From Larix kaempferi (lineage: Eukaryota > Streptophyta > Pinopsida > Pinales > Pinaceae): 64,000 bases of DNA. Made by a program: the position numbers and the translations under genes. Where the stretch lies: positions 124,001 to 188,000 of the forward strand of contig BSBM01002060.1 in NCBI GenBank assembly GCA_027924585.1, given 5' to 3'. Positions 1-10,885 of this stretch are shown piece after piece. How positions within the stretch are numbered: position 1 is the first letter of the stretch; each line of letters begins with the position of its first letter. A model generated the notes under the pieces. The model made no database searches and had not been told where the DNA came from. It saw nothing but the letters and a program-made list of their open reading frames with translations.

Positions 1-3000
1 ACTCAGAATAATCCCGCAGGAACCCCGTCCAGTAGCTCTTATACAGCGAATACTGCTGCTACACCCTCCACATCTACACAACCGAGTGGTAGTCATACAG
101 CAAACCAGAACCCACCATCTAGAAACAGAATGGGAGATGATATGAAGCTACCAACATTCAAAGGCACAGGGTCGGAGGACCCTGAGCAACACTGGTTCTT
201 ATGCGAAGCCATATGGACTATTAAGCAAATACAAGATGATAATGTCAAGCTTGTCCAGCTGGCCACCACATTTAGAGAAAGAGCATTAACTTGGTATATG
301 AAGTATACCACTGGCCATAACAGAACGCTTGCACAGGTTAGAACTGCTATGATTAAAGAGTTTAAAAAACCTAAATCCGAGTCACAGTGCATAGCAGAAC
401 TTAAAGATATTAAACAATTGCCTACGGAAACGGTTTGGGATTTTGACCAGAGATTCAAGACCCTCATTGATCAGGTAAGCTTCGAGCTTGCGCCTCAACA
501 GCATAAAGAATGGTTTATCGCAGCAATATTAGCACACATCAGACTTCCGCTAATGCAACAGAAATTAAATACACAAGATGAAGCATTAGAAATGGCAATG
601 AAACTAGAGGCTTCACCTCTAGCAGAAACTAGCACCGGTATCACTAATCTGCAAAATCAGCTAGCTAACCTCACCTTACAGCTGCATGAAATTAAGAAAG
701 GAAAGGAGGTTGCGCATGAAATTTGGTGTACTAAGTGTAAAGCGCAGGGACACAGTAAGGATAACTGCCCTGTCTTTGCTGACTATATCGCCAGTGGAGC
801 TCCTAACCCGTTGATGCAGAACCAGGGGCCATGGTGTGAGATTTGTAGAACCAGAGGACACAGTCCTCAGGAATGCCCTCTCCTTCAGAAATATGTGCAG
901 ACACCAAAGAACCTATATTGCAACTTCTGTAAATCTGTGGGACATGACGAAAACAACTGTAGAGCTTATGAGTTAATGATAGAAAGGAATCATGACCTTT
1001 ATAGAGTTCAGTCAGAAGCATCCGGACCAGCAGTACGTGCACAAACTGATCCGAATCAGGGAGGCCGTGGAGGAAATTTCAGAGGCCGAGGACGCGGAGG
1101 AGGCTATGAATCTGGCCGTGGCCGTGGAACTATCACCTGTTATAACTGTGGAGGCACAGGACATTACGCTAGAGACTGTCAGAACCCTACTACAACGTGC
1201 AAGTATTGTAAATCTTATGACCACACAATAGAGGAATGTCCCATACTGATAGCTAAGATCAAAGACGCCAAGCCAGCAACCAATCAGACTATCCAGTTTA
1301 TCGCTGCTGAGCAGAACGAAACCGAACCACGGGTCAATATTGTAACTCGCAGTGGTCTCTCCACAAGCAACATATCGCAGGACGTGGAAAAAACGACAGG
1401 AACGCAGTGGGTGCGCAAAGCTCCAGGAAAACCTATCCCACTTGATCTACAGAAGAATAAGGAGGCATTTCAACAAACTAAGACTTCCTTTGCTGAACAG
1501 ACACCGTCCAGATCACTATTATTACCATCTCAGGGTATACCACGGAAACCACCGCAGGATGTTAGTACTGCGCAGATACCACAGGCTAGCACATCTGGAA
1601 GATGCGACGAAGAGGAATTGACCGGGAGTGTACAGTCCTTCTTGCAGAGTTGTTTGAAACTTATAAGAAATGGGAAAGCTGTAGAGGAACTTCAGAAAGT
1701 TATTGACCAATGTCAACAGAGCCCTTCTGTGAGCAATACACAGCGCACCATTCACCATATAATGGGCCATACAAGGACAGGAAGAGAGATGAGGCTCACA
1801 GCGCAGATCGGACTATTTGAAATGGATGAGGTTATCCTAGACTTAGGATCAGAAGTAAATGTCTTGACTAAGCAGACATGGGAACAGATGGGAAGTCCAA
1901 AACTAAGCAGATCCCCTATCCATCTTAGACTAGCTAATCAGCAGAGAATATCACCGATGGGTCGCCTATCGCATGTCCCAGTGGACATCGACGGAGTTCA
2001 CACATATGCCGATTTTGAGATCATAGAAATTATTGGTGACACCAAACCCTATCCAGCTCTATTAGGTATTGATTGGGATTTTGATAACAAGGCTGTTATC
2101 AACTTAAAGAAAAGGCAGATGACATTTGAAGATGCTCAAGTCCGGGTTATCGCACCATTAGACCCTTTACAGGGTCCTCGCTACATTGAGCCAATCAAAG
2201 CAGAAGAGGAGGTGCATAACATGGAAAATTTGTACCAAATGACTTCTAATCAGACAGATTACATTGACCCTACAGCTGATGGACATATCAGCTGGAGATG
2301 TGATAGCTCCTGCACATCAGATTCAGATGTTGGCTTAGAGAATTGGCAAAATAGACTCCACGAAGTCTCCATTCGCAGATGCGCATTCATGACTAAATCA
2401 CTGCGATGGATTGGGACAGAAAACAGGTATATTCCAACTTTTGATGGATTAGCAGACGTCAATGATTTTTTGCAGCAGTTTGAACAAGAGATTCCTCAAG
2501 AGCAGAGGATGGAGGTTTTTGACCTTGCAGTTCGAGCCACACCTGCAAGATGGTGGTACACACACAAGGAACATATCGCATCATGGTATGATTGTAAGAG
2601 ATTGATGCGCATTAGATTTTCTAAAGAAAGAGACTGTACACAGCGGAAATACACAGGGGAGAGTGATCCCAGAACACACATTATGAACTGTGAACAGAGT
2701 TGGCTAGAAATTCCAGCAGAAGAATGGGTTCATTTGTTTATCCACACACTGGATACAGTTCCACGGAACTGGTATACAGAAGCAGAGCTAAGAAAAGGAA
2801 CCATCTCATGGCCTATTATGATTAAAAACTTTTTGGTCACGTTCAGTTTCGAATCTGAGCATCCAAGCATTGATCGGGCCTTGAAGATCATAAAGACTAA
2901 AATATTTGAGGATTGCCCATTACCAGCGGATTCGCAACCCGAGTGGGCTATTCAGATGGAACATGCACTGGAATGTTACAACTGGGCACAAGACTCAAGC

Positions 3001-3408
3001 GATGAGGATGAAGATCCTCGCAGTATCAATATCGCAGAAACAGAAGGTACGCGTGAAGTTGAAGGTCCACACTTAGAAATCCCAGCTGTAACAGAACCAA
3101 TCAAGATTAGAAAGAGCAATATTGGCACAGAAAAAGACCCTAAGTTTGCCTCTATTGGATATTATTGGGATGATGAGACAATTGGCCAAATCACAGACCT
3201 ATTACACGAGTATCAGGACCTATTTCCTACCAACTTCACAGAAATGAAGGGAATAGTGGGTGACCTCAGAGTCATGAGAATACCGCTTAAGGAGGACGCT
3301 AAGCCGGTTAAGCAACGCCCATACAGGTTGAACCCGCGGTATAAGGAAAAAGTAAAAGATGAAATAGATAAGATGCTAGCAGCAGGCATCATTGAACCTG
3401 TTGAATAA
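1..3408 (+). CDS. gag-pol: gypsy gag-protease polyprotein (5' partial, ends at in-frame TAA)
   Basis: Gag forms the virus-like particle and binds element RNA; the aspartic protease matures the polyprotein. The frame is open from base 1, and the first ATG (130) is used only for numbering. Residues about 8-150 form a retrotransposon gag (capsid) domain. Five C-x2-C-x4-H-x4-C knuckles start at residues 200, 236, 264, 337 and 357, with a Gly/Arg-rich stretch at about 312-335. The protease core is DLGS with Asp571 in place of the usual D-S/T-G. A second capsid-like domain follows at about 765-900. The N-terminal edge of RT begins near residue 1040. The frame ends in TAA at 3406-3408 inside RT and continues in the same frame downstream, so this is a nonsense change rather than a natural end. 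Confidence 0.85.
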   Translation, partial: TQNNPAGTPSSSSYTANTAATPSTSTQPSGSHTANQNPPSRNRMGDDMKLPTFKGTGSEDPEQHWFLCEAIWTIKQIQDDNVKLVQLATTFRERALTWYMKYTTGHNRTLAQVRTAMIKEFKKPKSESQCIAELKDIKQLPTETVWDFDQRFKTLIDQVSFELAPQQHKEWFIAAILAHIRLPLMQQKLNTQDEALEMAMKLEASPLAETSTGITNLQNQLANLTLQLHEIKKGKEVAHEIWCTKCKAQGHSKDNCPVFADYIASGAPNPLMQNQGPWCEICRTRGHSPQECPLLQKYVQTPKNLYCNFCKSVGHDENNCRAYELMIERNHDLYRVQSEASGPAVRAQTDPNQGGRGGNFRGRGRGGGYESGRGRGTITCYNCGGTGHYARDCQNPTTTCKYCKSYDHTIEECPILIAKIKDAKPATNQTIQFIAAEQNETEPRVNIVTRSGLSTSNISQDVEKTTGTQWVRKAPGKPIPLDLQKNKEAFQQTKTSFAEQTPSRSLLLPSQGIPRKPPQDVSTAQIPQASTSGRCDEEELTGSVQSFLQSCLKLIRNGKAVEELQKVIDQCQQSPSVSNTQRTIHHIMGHTRTGREMRLTAQIGLFEMDEVILDLGSEVNVLTKQTWEQMGSPKLSRSPIHLRLANQQRISPMGRLSHVPVDIDGVHTYADFEIIEIIGDTKPYPALLGIDWDFDNKAVINLKKRQMTFEDAQVRVIAPLDPLQGPRYIEPIKAEEEVHNMENLYQMTSNQTDYIDPTADGHISWRCDSSCTSDSDVGLENWQNRLHEVSIRRCAFMTKSLRWIGTENRYIPTFDGLADVNDFLQQFEQEIPQEQRMEVFDLAVRATPARWWYTHKEHIASWYDCKRLMRIRFSKERDCTQRKYTGESDPRTHIMNCEQSWLEIPAEEWVHLFIHTLDTVPRNWYTEAELRKGTISWPIMIKNFLVTFSFESEHPSIDRALKIIKTKIFEDCPLPADSQPEWAIQMEHALECYNWAQDSSDEDEDPRSINIAETEGTREVEGPHLEIPAVTEPIKIRKSNIGTEKDPKFASIGYYWDDETIGQITDLLHEYQDLFPTNFTEMKGIVGDLRVMRIPLKEDAKPVKQRPYRLNPRYKEKVKDEIDKMLAAGIIEPVE

Positions 3409-5901
3409 AGTGAGTGGGTTAGTCCCATGGTAGTACAAGAAAAGAAAACAAAAGGAGACATCAGGATCTGTGTCGACTTGCGCAAACTGAATGATGCATC
3501 GCTGCATGACCCATTTCCGACACCATTCACTGATGAAGTCTTAGACAATGTTGGAGGACAAGAAATCTATTCATTTACTGATGGCTTTTCAGGCTATCAC
3601 CAGATAAGAATCCATCCAGACGACAGGCACAAGACCACATTTGCGACAGAATGGGGCTCCTTTCAGTATATGGTAATGCCCTTTGGTCTTAAGAACGCCC
3701 CAACAATTTTTTCTAGAGTAGTTGTTGCTGTCTTTAAGGAATACATCCATCAATTTCTAGAAGTTTATTTTGATGATTGGACTGTATTTGGACTAGTTAA
3801 GAAGCACATAGGAAACCTACGATTAATGTTTGAAAAATGTAGACAACACCAGATTTCCCTTAACTTAAAAAAATGTATATTTTGTGCGCCTTTTGGTACG
3901 TTGTTGGGTCACATTGTGTGCAGACAAGGCTTGATGGTAGATCCCGCGAAGATCACCATCATTGTCAATTTACCAGCACCTAACTCAGTAAAGCAGCTGA
4001 GAACTACACTTGGTCATACCGGGTATTACAGAAAGTTTATCAAAGGTTATGCCAAGATTACCGCACCAATGGAGAAATTATTGAAGAAGGATATCAAATT
4101 TCAGTGGAATGAGGAATGTCAGAAGAGTCTTGACGCTCTAAAAGAAAAAATGGTTACAGCACCTATTCTGGTATTTCCAGATTGGAACAAGCCTTTTCAT
4201 GTTCATGTGGATGCATCTGGCATCGCACTGGGCATTATCCTCACACAACCAGGCGAAGGGGGTATTGACCACCCTATCGCATATTCGAGCAGGAGACTAT
4301 CGACAGCTGAGAAGAATTACACCACCACAGAGAGAGAAGGGTTAGCAATGGTGTATGCTTTACAGAAATTTCGGCACTACCTGTTGGGTGCCCCGTTCAA
4401 GATGTTCACCGACCATTCTGCATTAAAGTACTTGGTCAATAAGCCAGTGTTAGGGGGAAGAATATGCAGATGGCTATTGTTGTTCCAGGAATATGATTTC
4501 GAAATCATTGTTAAGCCAGGAAGACTAAATGCAGGACCTGATCACCTATCAAGGCTAGACTCAGGTGAAGAACCAAGTAATTTAGAGGACAACTTGCCTG
4601 ATGCGCAATTGTTCTCCATTCAGGTCGCAGACGAATATTATGGAGACATAATTCAATTTCTCACTACAGGGTGGGCACCACCTGAGCTTACCAAGCAACA
4701 AAAGAAACAATTAGTGGTGAAAGCAGCAGACTTCACCCTGATTGCAGGACACCTCTATAAGTTAGGACCAGATGAAATCTTGCGCAGATGCGTTATGCCC
4801 CACGAGAAACAGACTATTCTTAAGGAAGCACATTCGGGCATCGCAGGAGGCCATTTCGCAGGGAAGCCTACCGCTCAGAAGATCCTAGCAGCCGGACTAT
4901 GGTGGCCTACATTACATAAAAACAGTAAAGAGTTTTGCAGATCATGTGATATCTGCCAAAGGACAGGAAAGCCCTCCAGAAGAGATGAAATGCCGTTGCG
5001 ACCACAGATAACGCTACGCGCATTCGATAAGTGGGCCATAGACTTCGTGGGTCCTATTAACCCCCCAGGAAAACGAACTGGTGCGAGATATATAATTACA
5101 GCAACAGAATACCTCACCAGGTGGGCTGAGGCAAAACCAGTCAGGAATTGTGATGCTGCTACAGCAGCACAATTTATTTTTGAAAATATCATCACTAGAT
5201 TTGGATGCCCAGTGATTTTGATGAGTGATCAAGGCACACATTTTTTGAATAGCACCATAGAAGCCTTGACAGAGGAATTTGAAATACAGCACCATAAGAG
5301 TACACCTTACCACCCTCAAGCAAATGGTACGGTGGAGGCTTTCAATAAGATATTAGAACATGCTCTTACAAAGATTTGTAACAGTCAAAGGGATGATTGG
5401 GACCTCAGAGTTAATGCTGTATTATGGGCTTACAGGACCACGTGTAAGAAACTAACAGGGCACACACCTTTCAGCCTGGTATATGGACAAGAGGCTGTTA
5501 TGCCTATGGAATACATCTTACCCAGTCTAAGGATTGCTCAGCTTACAGAGATGGCTGATTCTGATACTTTAGAGGAGAGATTGGCGCAGCTGCTCAATCT
5601 GGAGGAAGACAGATTTATCGCAGGATTCCATCAAAAAGTGCAGAAAGCACGAGAAAAAGCTTGGCATGATAGGCATATCAAGAACAAAACCTTTCAGCTT
5701 GGAGACTTGGTACTCCTTTATGACAGTAAGTTTATAAAGTTCCCTGGAAAATTCAAAACTCATTGGTTAGGACCATATCAAATCCAGCAAATAACAGATG
5801 GAGGTGCTATACAGCTTCGTACTATGAGTGGGGAGTTTCTTCCTACCCTGATCAATGGCAGTCGGCTTAAGCTGTATCGCGAAGGCCATGCCACCTCCTA
5901 G
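3409..5901 (+). CDS. pol: gypsy pol: reverse transcriptase, RNase H, integrase (split from gag-PR by a stop)
   Basis: This continues the frame of the preceding ORF after the TAA; the first ATG is 3427. RT is recognised by [16 protein letters not shown] and the catalytic box YFDDW, with both aspartates kept. RNase H starts with HVDASG and carries a TDHSAL motif. Integrase has the H-H-C-C zinc site (HSGIAGGHF, then CRSCDICQ) and an intact D,D,E triad: IDFVGP, SDQGTHF and the Glu of [13 protein letters not shown]-type motif (HWLGPYQI) lies near the C-terminus and no chromodomain follows. Catalytic residues are better preserved than in the copia element at 13-21 kb. Because the stop removes the N-terminal RT fingers, this ORF alone should not give active enzyme. 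Confidence 0.88.
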   Translation, partial: SEWVSPMVVQEKKTKGDIRICVDLRKLNDASLHDPFPTPFTDEVLDNVGGQEIYSFTDGFSGYHQIRIHPDDRHKTTFATEWGSFQYMVMPFGLKNAPTIFSRVVVAVFKEYIHQFLEVYFDDWTVFGLVKKHIGNLRLMFEKCRQHQISLNLKKCIFCAPFGTLLGHIVCRQGLMVDPAKITIIVNLPAPNSVKQLRTTLGHTGYYRKFIKGYAKITAPMEKLLKKDIKFQWNEECQKSLDALKEKMVTAPILVFPDWNKPFHVHVDASGIALGIILTQPGEGGIDHPIAYSSRRLSTAEKNYTTTEREGLAMVYALQKFRHYLLGAPFKMFTDHSALKYLVNKPVLGGRICRWLLLFQEYDFEIIVKPGRLNAGPDHLSRLDSGEEPSNLEDNLPDAQLFSIQVADEYYGDIIQFLTTGWAPPELTKQQKKQLVVKAADFTLIAGHLYKLGPDEILRRCVMPHEKQTILKEAHSGIAGGHFAGKPTAQKILAAGLWWPTLHKNSKEFCRSCDICQRTGKPSRRDEMPLRPQITLRAFDKWAIDFVGPINPPGKRTGARYIITATEYLTRWAEAKPVRNCDAATAAQFIFENIITRFGCPVILMSDQGTHFLNSTIEALTEEFEIQHHKSTPYHPQANGTVEAFNKILEHALTKICNSQRDDWDLRVNAVLWAYRTTCKKLTGHTPFSLVYGQEAVMPMEYILPSLRIAQLTEMADSDTLEERLAQLLNLEEDRFIAGFHQKVQKAREKAWHDRHIKNKTFQLGDLVLLYDSKFIKFPGKFKTHWLGPYQIQQITDGGAIQLRTMSGEFLPTLINGSRLKLYREGHATS

Positions 5902-6654
5902 CCCTAGCCCAGAAAGGAAGCAAATGGTGCAGATGTTCAGTGTAGTTGAAATGAAGCATCGCACCCTAAGGAGTCTACACCGGGAAATACTTTAGGTAAG
6001 AATTCGCAGCCAGTTTTCCTGGTGGTTGCGATAATTTTGATAAGAGGCGAGTTTTTGGCACTTTCCATCTCCAGACGATGCGATATCTTATCGCAGAAAA
6101 CAGAAAACAGATTGATGCGATATCAAATTTTGAATTGATCAGAGGGCTAGTCACTTCGCCATCTGACAAGCATTAACTGCACGGCTGACAAGTATCTGTT
6201 GTACTAAGATTTGGCAGCAGTACGACGATTCTTCTAGATTTGGAAAATCCGATGCGACACCACTCTGGCGCACAGTTTCCCAGCGAAATTTCAAACGACG
6301 GTTGCAATAAATGGGCGCGGGGTGCTGTCTTGTCTATGCATTAAATGCCGCCAACGGGTCCAGTTACTGGTCCGTTGCCATTTGAAATTCCACCTTATGA
6401 TAAATACACGTTCTATTCAAAGCACGGGGCTACTTGGTCATTTTCACCAAAAGAGTTGAGCGCAGTTGAGCCGAGCCAAGCGTATTCTTAGCAGAGTTCT
6501 GAGCAGGGAAACCAGAAACAGTTGCAGACTCTGATTTGCATTAAGATTAGCAATCATAGGAAGTCCAGAGTACCATAGGGGAAGGTCCCTCGCGCCAGAC
6601 GAGCCTCTCGAAGATGTGTTGCATAGATTCCAAAGGGGTGGAATCGAATGCGCT
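5902..6654 (+). other. spacer between gypsy pol and the extra ORF
   Basis: No complete gene is seen. The frame used by the downstream ORF is already open from about 6541, well before its first ATG at 6655. The ORF may therefore start earlier, or be joined to another exon by splicing of the element RNA. The spacer contains several copies of the TGCGATATC-type motif and a perfect short hairpin. Confidence 0.5.
6079..6095. repeat. perfect hairpin TGCGATA-TCT-TATCGCA
   Basis: A 7-bp perfect stem with a 3-nt loop. It uses the TGCGAT/ATCGCA motif that recurs through this element and also forms a larger hairpin in the presumed 3' LTR. Function is unknown. Confidence 0.7.
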
Positions 6655-9447
6655 ATGACTTCGGTTGTGGCGAAGAAAGGGAAGAAAATTGCTGCTGGTT
6701 CTCCGTCTACACGCCAATCACCAGGAACCTTAGCTAATATGGAGCGTAGCGAGACCCCGAATAGCACAGAGTCAGAAGAACCGGAGCAGGAACTCCCGGA
6801 AGAAGTTACAGTCACTACCATATACTTCCCACCAAGAATAGAAAATGCACCGGCCATTGTTCTTCCAAGAGACTTTAAATATGAACTCATACTCCCACCG
6901 CTGGATAACCGAGTGAAGGAAGAAGGTAACTTGTGGGGGAATATGCATGCTGTTAAGTTTGCTGATTATAATCTGAGAGATTATACGCTGTACCCACAAT
7001 TCCGCCGCGATCGTTATATGACGATTCAGAGGAACCCAAGGACACAGCGCGATGAGTTCGTCCCTATGGACCATGTAAGCCATTTAGCACCGTCGGGACT
7101 GCTCAATCTCCTGGAGATTCCACACTTTGGATGGGGCCCGGAGGTCAATGCTGTGGTGCGGACGCTACTGTCATGTGTGCATGGTGGTTACTTATGGTTG
7201 GGTAACCGAATAGATGTTAATGTTGACCTCATTCACCGCATTACCGGTCTGTCGAAGACTGGTTTCGACCCACAGATAAATATTGATGGCGCCACAAAGG
7301 ATACCAGGCTCTCAACCAAGCAGGTTGCGGAGTATAAGCTGCAAAGAGGCGGTCGCGCCTACGATGTCAATTCAATACAGGATGACGCCTTGCGGTTTAC
7401 TGTTAGTCTGTTGGCCGGAAAACTCCTCCTCAAGGTGAGGCCGAAGGAGGTCAGAGGCTCAGTTATCCGCCTAGCGATCGAAGTCATAAAAGGTAAACCT
7501 TACAACTGGAGTTTATTTTTGCTGAATAGTTTCTTTCAAGACTGTGCGCAGGCGCAGCAGGATCCACTTCACAGCTTCCACTTCTCGTGGCTGCTGATCC
7601 TTATGGCTTTCATTGGATGGAAAGAGCCGCCCAATTCACAGTTTCCACAACTGGCACCAGGGGCGTGCAGAGGGTCGAGGTACTCAAATCTTTGGGCGAG
7701 TAGTCACCCAGAGAAGCACAAGAATAACGCAATGGTATTCCATGAATATTATACGCTATTGCTTGAATCCGTCGCAACGATTCCGCGTGTCGACTCGCCG
7801 GTCGTTGATCTTTATCAGTCCAAGCTGGAATTTAAAGTCGACAGGGATAAAACCTACATCAGACCCAAAGGATTCAGGAAACATAACGAATGGGCCCCCG
7901 GCCCATATCGCATGGAAATCCAGCAGGTTGAAGATACCATTAAGAATTGTTTTGATGAGGACATGAAACAAATGTATGATGATCTATCCTCTGGCCTAGT
8001 TCCAGCTGATCCCCCAGCTGAAGACCCAGAAGATGTTCAGGAGGTAGATCCTAAAGACAAAGAGAAAGAACCAATAGGTTCTAAGAGAAAGGCTATTGAA
8101 GGCCCTTCTCCGGTGCGAGCAAAGAAGAAGAGAACAAAGGCGGTTACTTCCGACGAACCGCAGGCACCAATCATGACAGAGGATGAGTATGATCTCATCG
8201 CCAGCCGAATACAGGAGAAGATGCGGGATAAATTCGCTGCGATTCAGTCATCGCAGGATCTTATGCGCATCAGCCTTGACAAGAAATTGCGAGAGCTGAA
8301 GGCAATAACTGAGAAGACTGCTTCCATGCAGATTCAGCCAGCTCCAGCTACAGTCGCAGAAAGTTCGCAGCCCCCTCCACAGAGCAGAGAAGAAAGTATT
8401 GCAAGGGACCGCACGAACATTGTTCGTATACCGCCGGGAAGTATCAAGTTCCCTGTACCTATGGAAGTGCAGATGGTTCATCCTCTTGAGGTGAACCTAC
8501 CAGAAGTACCTGTGGATCAGTTGTACGAAATTTTCCAGTAGATAGGCACGGAGCTGAGGCACAGAGAACAAGTCACATATGAGCAAAATGTTTTGCTGTC
8601 TAACGACAATGTGCAGCTCATTGCACAGCATGAGGCAGAGAGTTCCCAGTTGACGCAATATGTTCAGCGAGAGCAGGATGTCTCTCTTGTTTTAAAGAAT
8701 ATTGCAGCAGAACTTCCGCAGTGCGATATCAGGCCTGAGTTAGAAATAACTCAAAAGATCAGAAAAATAGCGGAAAGAGCAAAGGCTCTAGATGAAGAGA
8801 AGAAAAAGATGTAGGAAGAATACGAAGCAAGGATTGCTGCACTTGAAGCAAATAAGCCACCTACTCCAGAGGAAATTCAAGAAGCACGAGTGCAAGCTTT
8901 CATAATTGTACAGACACAGATGCACTGTCGGGTGGAAGCAGCAGAGGCTATCCTGGAAGATGCATCAAAAACATGGCTGGAGCTAGAGGAGCTCCCACAG
9001 AAAGCCGAGCTCGATCAGCACATTAAGCACTGTGAAGATGCGATATCGAGAGCTGAAGAAGAGTACAAGGGCTTGAGTGCTCTTGCGAAGATAAGAAAGA
9101 AAGGAGAAATCACACAAATTCAGCAGCAGGTGCAGAAATACAGAGAACAGCAGATCAACCTGGATAACGACGTTAGCCCGCATGAAAGCAAAGTCGCACA
9201 TCTGGTTGACGAACTAGAGCAAAAGGTGAAAAGCTTCACCTCAAGTAAAGGAGTCATTGAGGGCACAGAGGACTCCTTGGTAACTGCTGAGCTGCTCAGC
9301 GCAGCGCAGGAAGAAGTAACACACATGGATGAAAGTATTAAAGCGCTTAAGGCACAATTCGCAGCAATCTCACGAGCAGCAAAGGATAAGCTTAGGCAGA
9401 TGAATCAGGCTGTTGTTGCGAGTGGCTCGGGGACGAGCCACAAGTAA
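6655..9447 (+). pseudogene. extra 3' ORF of the gypsy element (globular domain plus coiled coil), two in-frame TAG
   Basis: This is one continuous frame of about 930 codons from the ATG at 6655 to the TAA at 9447. It is interrupted by TAG at 8539-8541 and 8812-8814, both in positions fitting a former CAG. The first ~450 residues are globular, with an aromatic central block around HGGYLWLGNRIDVNVDLIH. A basic KRKAIEG...RAKKKR stretch at about residues 480-495 could act as a nuclear localisation signal. The last ~350 residues are Glu/Gln/Lys-rich and heptad-like, suggesting long coiled coils. Extra ORFs between pol and the 3' LTR are known in Tat/Athila-clade elements, but I cannot assign a biochemical role here. 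No transmembrane segment or signal peptide is evident, so it does not look like an envelope protein. Confidence 0.65.
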
Positions 9448-9905
9448 GTGTTGGGGGAGTTGTTGGAGAGAACTTCCGCAGCATTTAGGAAGCTGCTAAT
9501 TTTGGGAAGGATAACTAATTTTGGAGAGAAAGTACCAATTTTGGCGGTAAGACAAAGATATCGCCGTAGCGCAAATTCCGGCGGGAATCACGGCGATAGG
9601 TACAGAAAAGTCAAGCAGGTGGTACAAAGAAGAGGCTGAAGGGAGAGCTCAACCACCGCAATAAAGGCGCCGAAGATGAAGAGAGGGTTCAGCTACCCTC
9701 ATAAAGACTAAGGACTACAGTCAGCGTTGCTTGAACCAAGAAGAAGCGACGGGCCGATGCATTAAAGACTAAGGACTGCAGGAAGCGGCGACGAGACAGA
9801 AGGCGGCCATGGAAGTACAGCCAGTTGACTGTAAGTGGTTAGGGTTGAGTCACTGTTGGGATAAGGCCCACAGTTTTGTAACTGCGATGAGACCTTCGGG
9901 CCATC

Positions 9906-9913
9906 TATATATA
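9906..9913 (+). promoter_or_regulatory. TATA box in the presumed gypsy LTR
   Basis: TATATATA in a local context typical of plant LTR promoters; transcription would start about 30 bp downstream, near 9940. Confidence 0.5.
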
Positions 9914-10543
9914 GGAGTCTGTTTATATGATAAGGGGTTGGCCACATAGTGATAGAGACATCAGGTAGAGGCTAGTCAAGCCTGTTGTTGTTGCAGAGTC
10001 TGAACATCCCTGAGAATACAAGGGCCAACCTGTTGAGAGATAGTGCAATCCGCAGGGATTGTGAGAGAAAGAGAGTGCATTGTAAAAGAGAGAAAGAGAA
10101 AAGAGGTCTATAGAGAAGGGCTCCCACTGAGGTGGAGTTTCCCAGAAGACCCTTGTTGTAAAGAGTGGAACGGAACTGTGTTTATTCTTCAGAGTTGTAA
10201 ACAAGAACCGCAGTTCCCCTGGGCGTAGTTCTCGCCCTGGGAGTAACAGCGTGCTTATCTAAGTCGCACTATTGTATTTGTGTAGCTGCTGCTCTCATTC
10301 ACTTGTCCGTGTTATATATGAATGCTTCATTCTGTTATAAGTAATGTACATGGTCGTCAGTTTAACTTCTGAATGATGTATAATAATTGTGATAATCATA
10401 GCTACCCGCATAGCAACTAGCTAATTGTTAAACAGAGGATACTGTGCGAGTATGAACTGAATTACCAGGATAAGGATAGCGGAGACCACCTATTAATCCA
10501 GGAAGCGGTCAAAGTTCACTTACCGCAGGAACTAGAAGGGGAA

Positions 10544-10629
10544 GATATCGCGCCTACGATATCTTAGGTATCGCTAGACGGTCTCACATAGGGGGAGGAC
10601 TTATCGCATCCCCTGCGTAATGCGATAAG
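10544..10629. repeat. two adjacent hairpins in the gypsy LTR
   Basis: GATATCG (10544-10550) pairs with CGATATC (10557-10563) around a 6-nt loop. CTTATCGCAT (10600-10609) pairs perfectly with ATGCGATAAG (10620-10629) around a 10-nt loop. Both stems contain the ATCG core enriched in the element. Confidence 0.7.
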
Positions 10630-10885
10630 ACAGAGGCGTAGCCGGAGTAATGGAATGAGATAGACAGCTCCTGTGAAAGGGGTTAAGGTGGGTTTAAGCA
10701 CCCTGGATGCCTCGAAACTTGGCTGAGGACACTTGAGTCTTCTGCCTCCCATTAGAATCACTTCGGGTGAGACTTCAGGTTGCCTCTGCGACCTGTTGCC
10801 GAAAGGGCCAGTGAGCTAAGGGTTCTGTTGGTCTAAAAGATTACCGCAAGCCCGGGTCTGCTAGAAGGAGAAAGAAAGATCAACA

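Larger units (their letters stand above)
1..10885 (+). mobile_element. Ty3/gypsy LTR retrotransposon, 5'-truncated by the window edge
   Basis: The domain order is gag, protease, RT, RNase H, integrase, which is Ty3/gypsy order. No chromodomain follows the integrase, and a long extra ORF lies between pol and the 3' LTR, as in Tat/Athila-type elements. The frame is already open at base 1, so the 5' LTR, primer site and gag start lie outside the window. The 3' end is placed at the tcaaca at 10880-10885, where GC-richer element DNA gives way to AT-rich flank; a second gypsy fragment at 50683 has the same LTR ending. The exact end is inferred because the 5' LTR is not available for comparison. Three in-frame stops make this copy non-autonomous. 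Confidence 0.85.
9464..10885 (+). repeat. probable 3' LTR of the gypsy element (start uncertain)
   Basis: Non-coding sequence following the last ORF. It contains a TATA box at 9906-9913 and two hairpins, and ends in tcaaca where composition changes abruptly to AT-rich. A purine-rich ttgggggag just after the ORF stop (about 9452-9460) is a candidate polypurine tract, which would put the LTR start near 9464. A later start near 9853 (tgttgggata) is also possible. Without the 5' LTR neither boundary can be proved. Confidence 0.45.

Noticed and set aside
9853-9860. tgttggga as the definite LTR start of the gypsy element
   Set aside because: It would leave only about 50 bp before the TATA box and no purine tract precedes it; kept only as an alternative.
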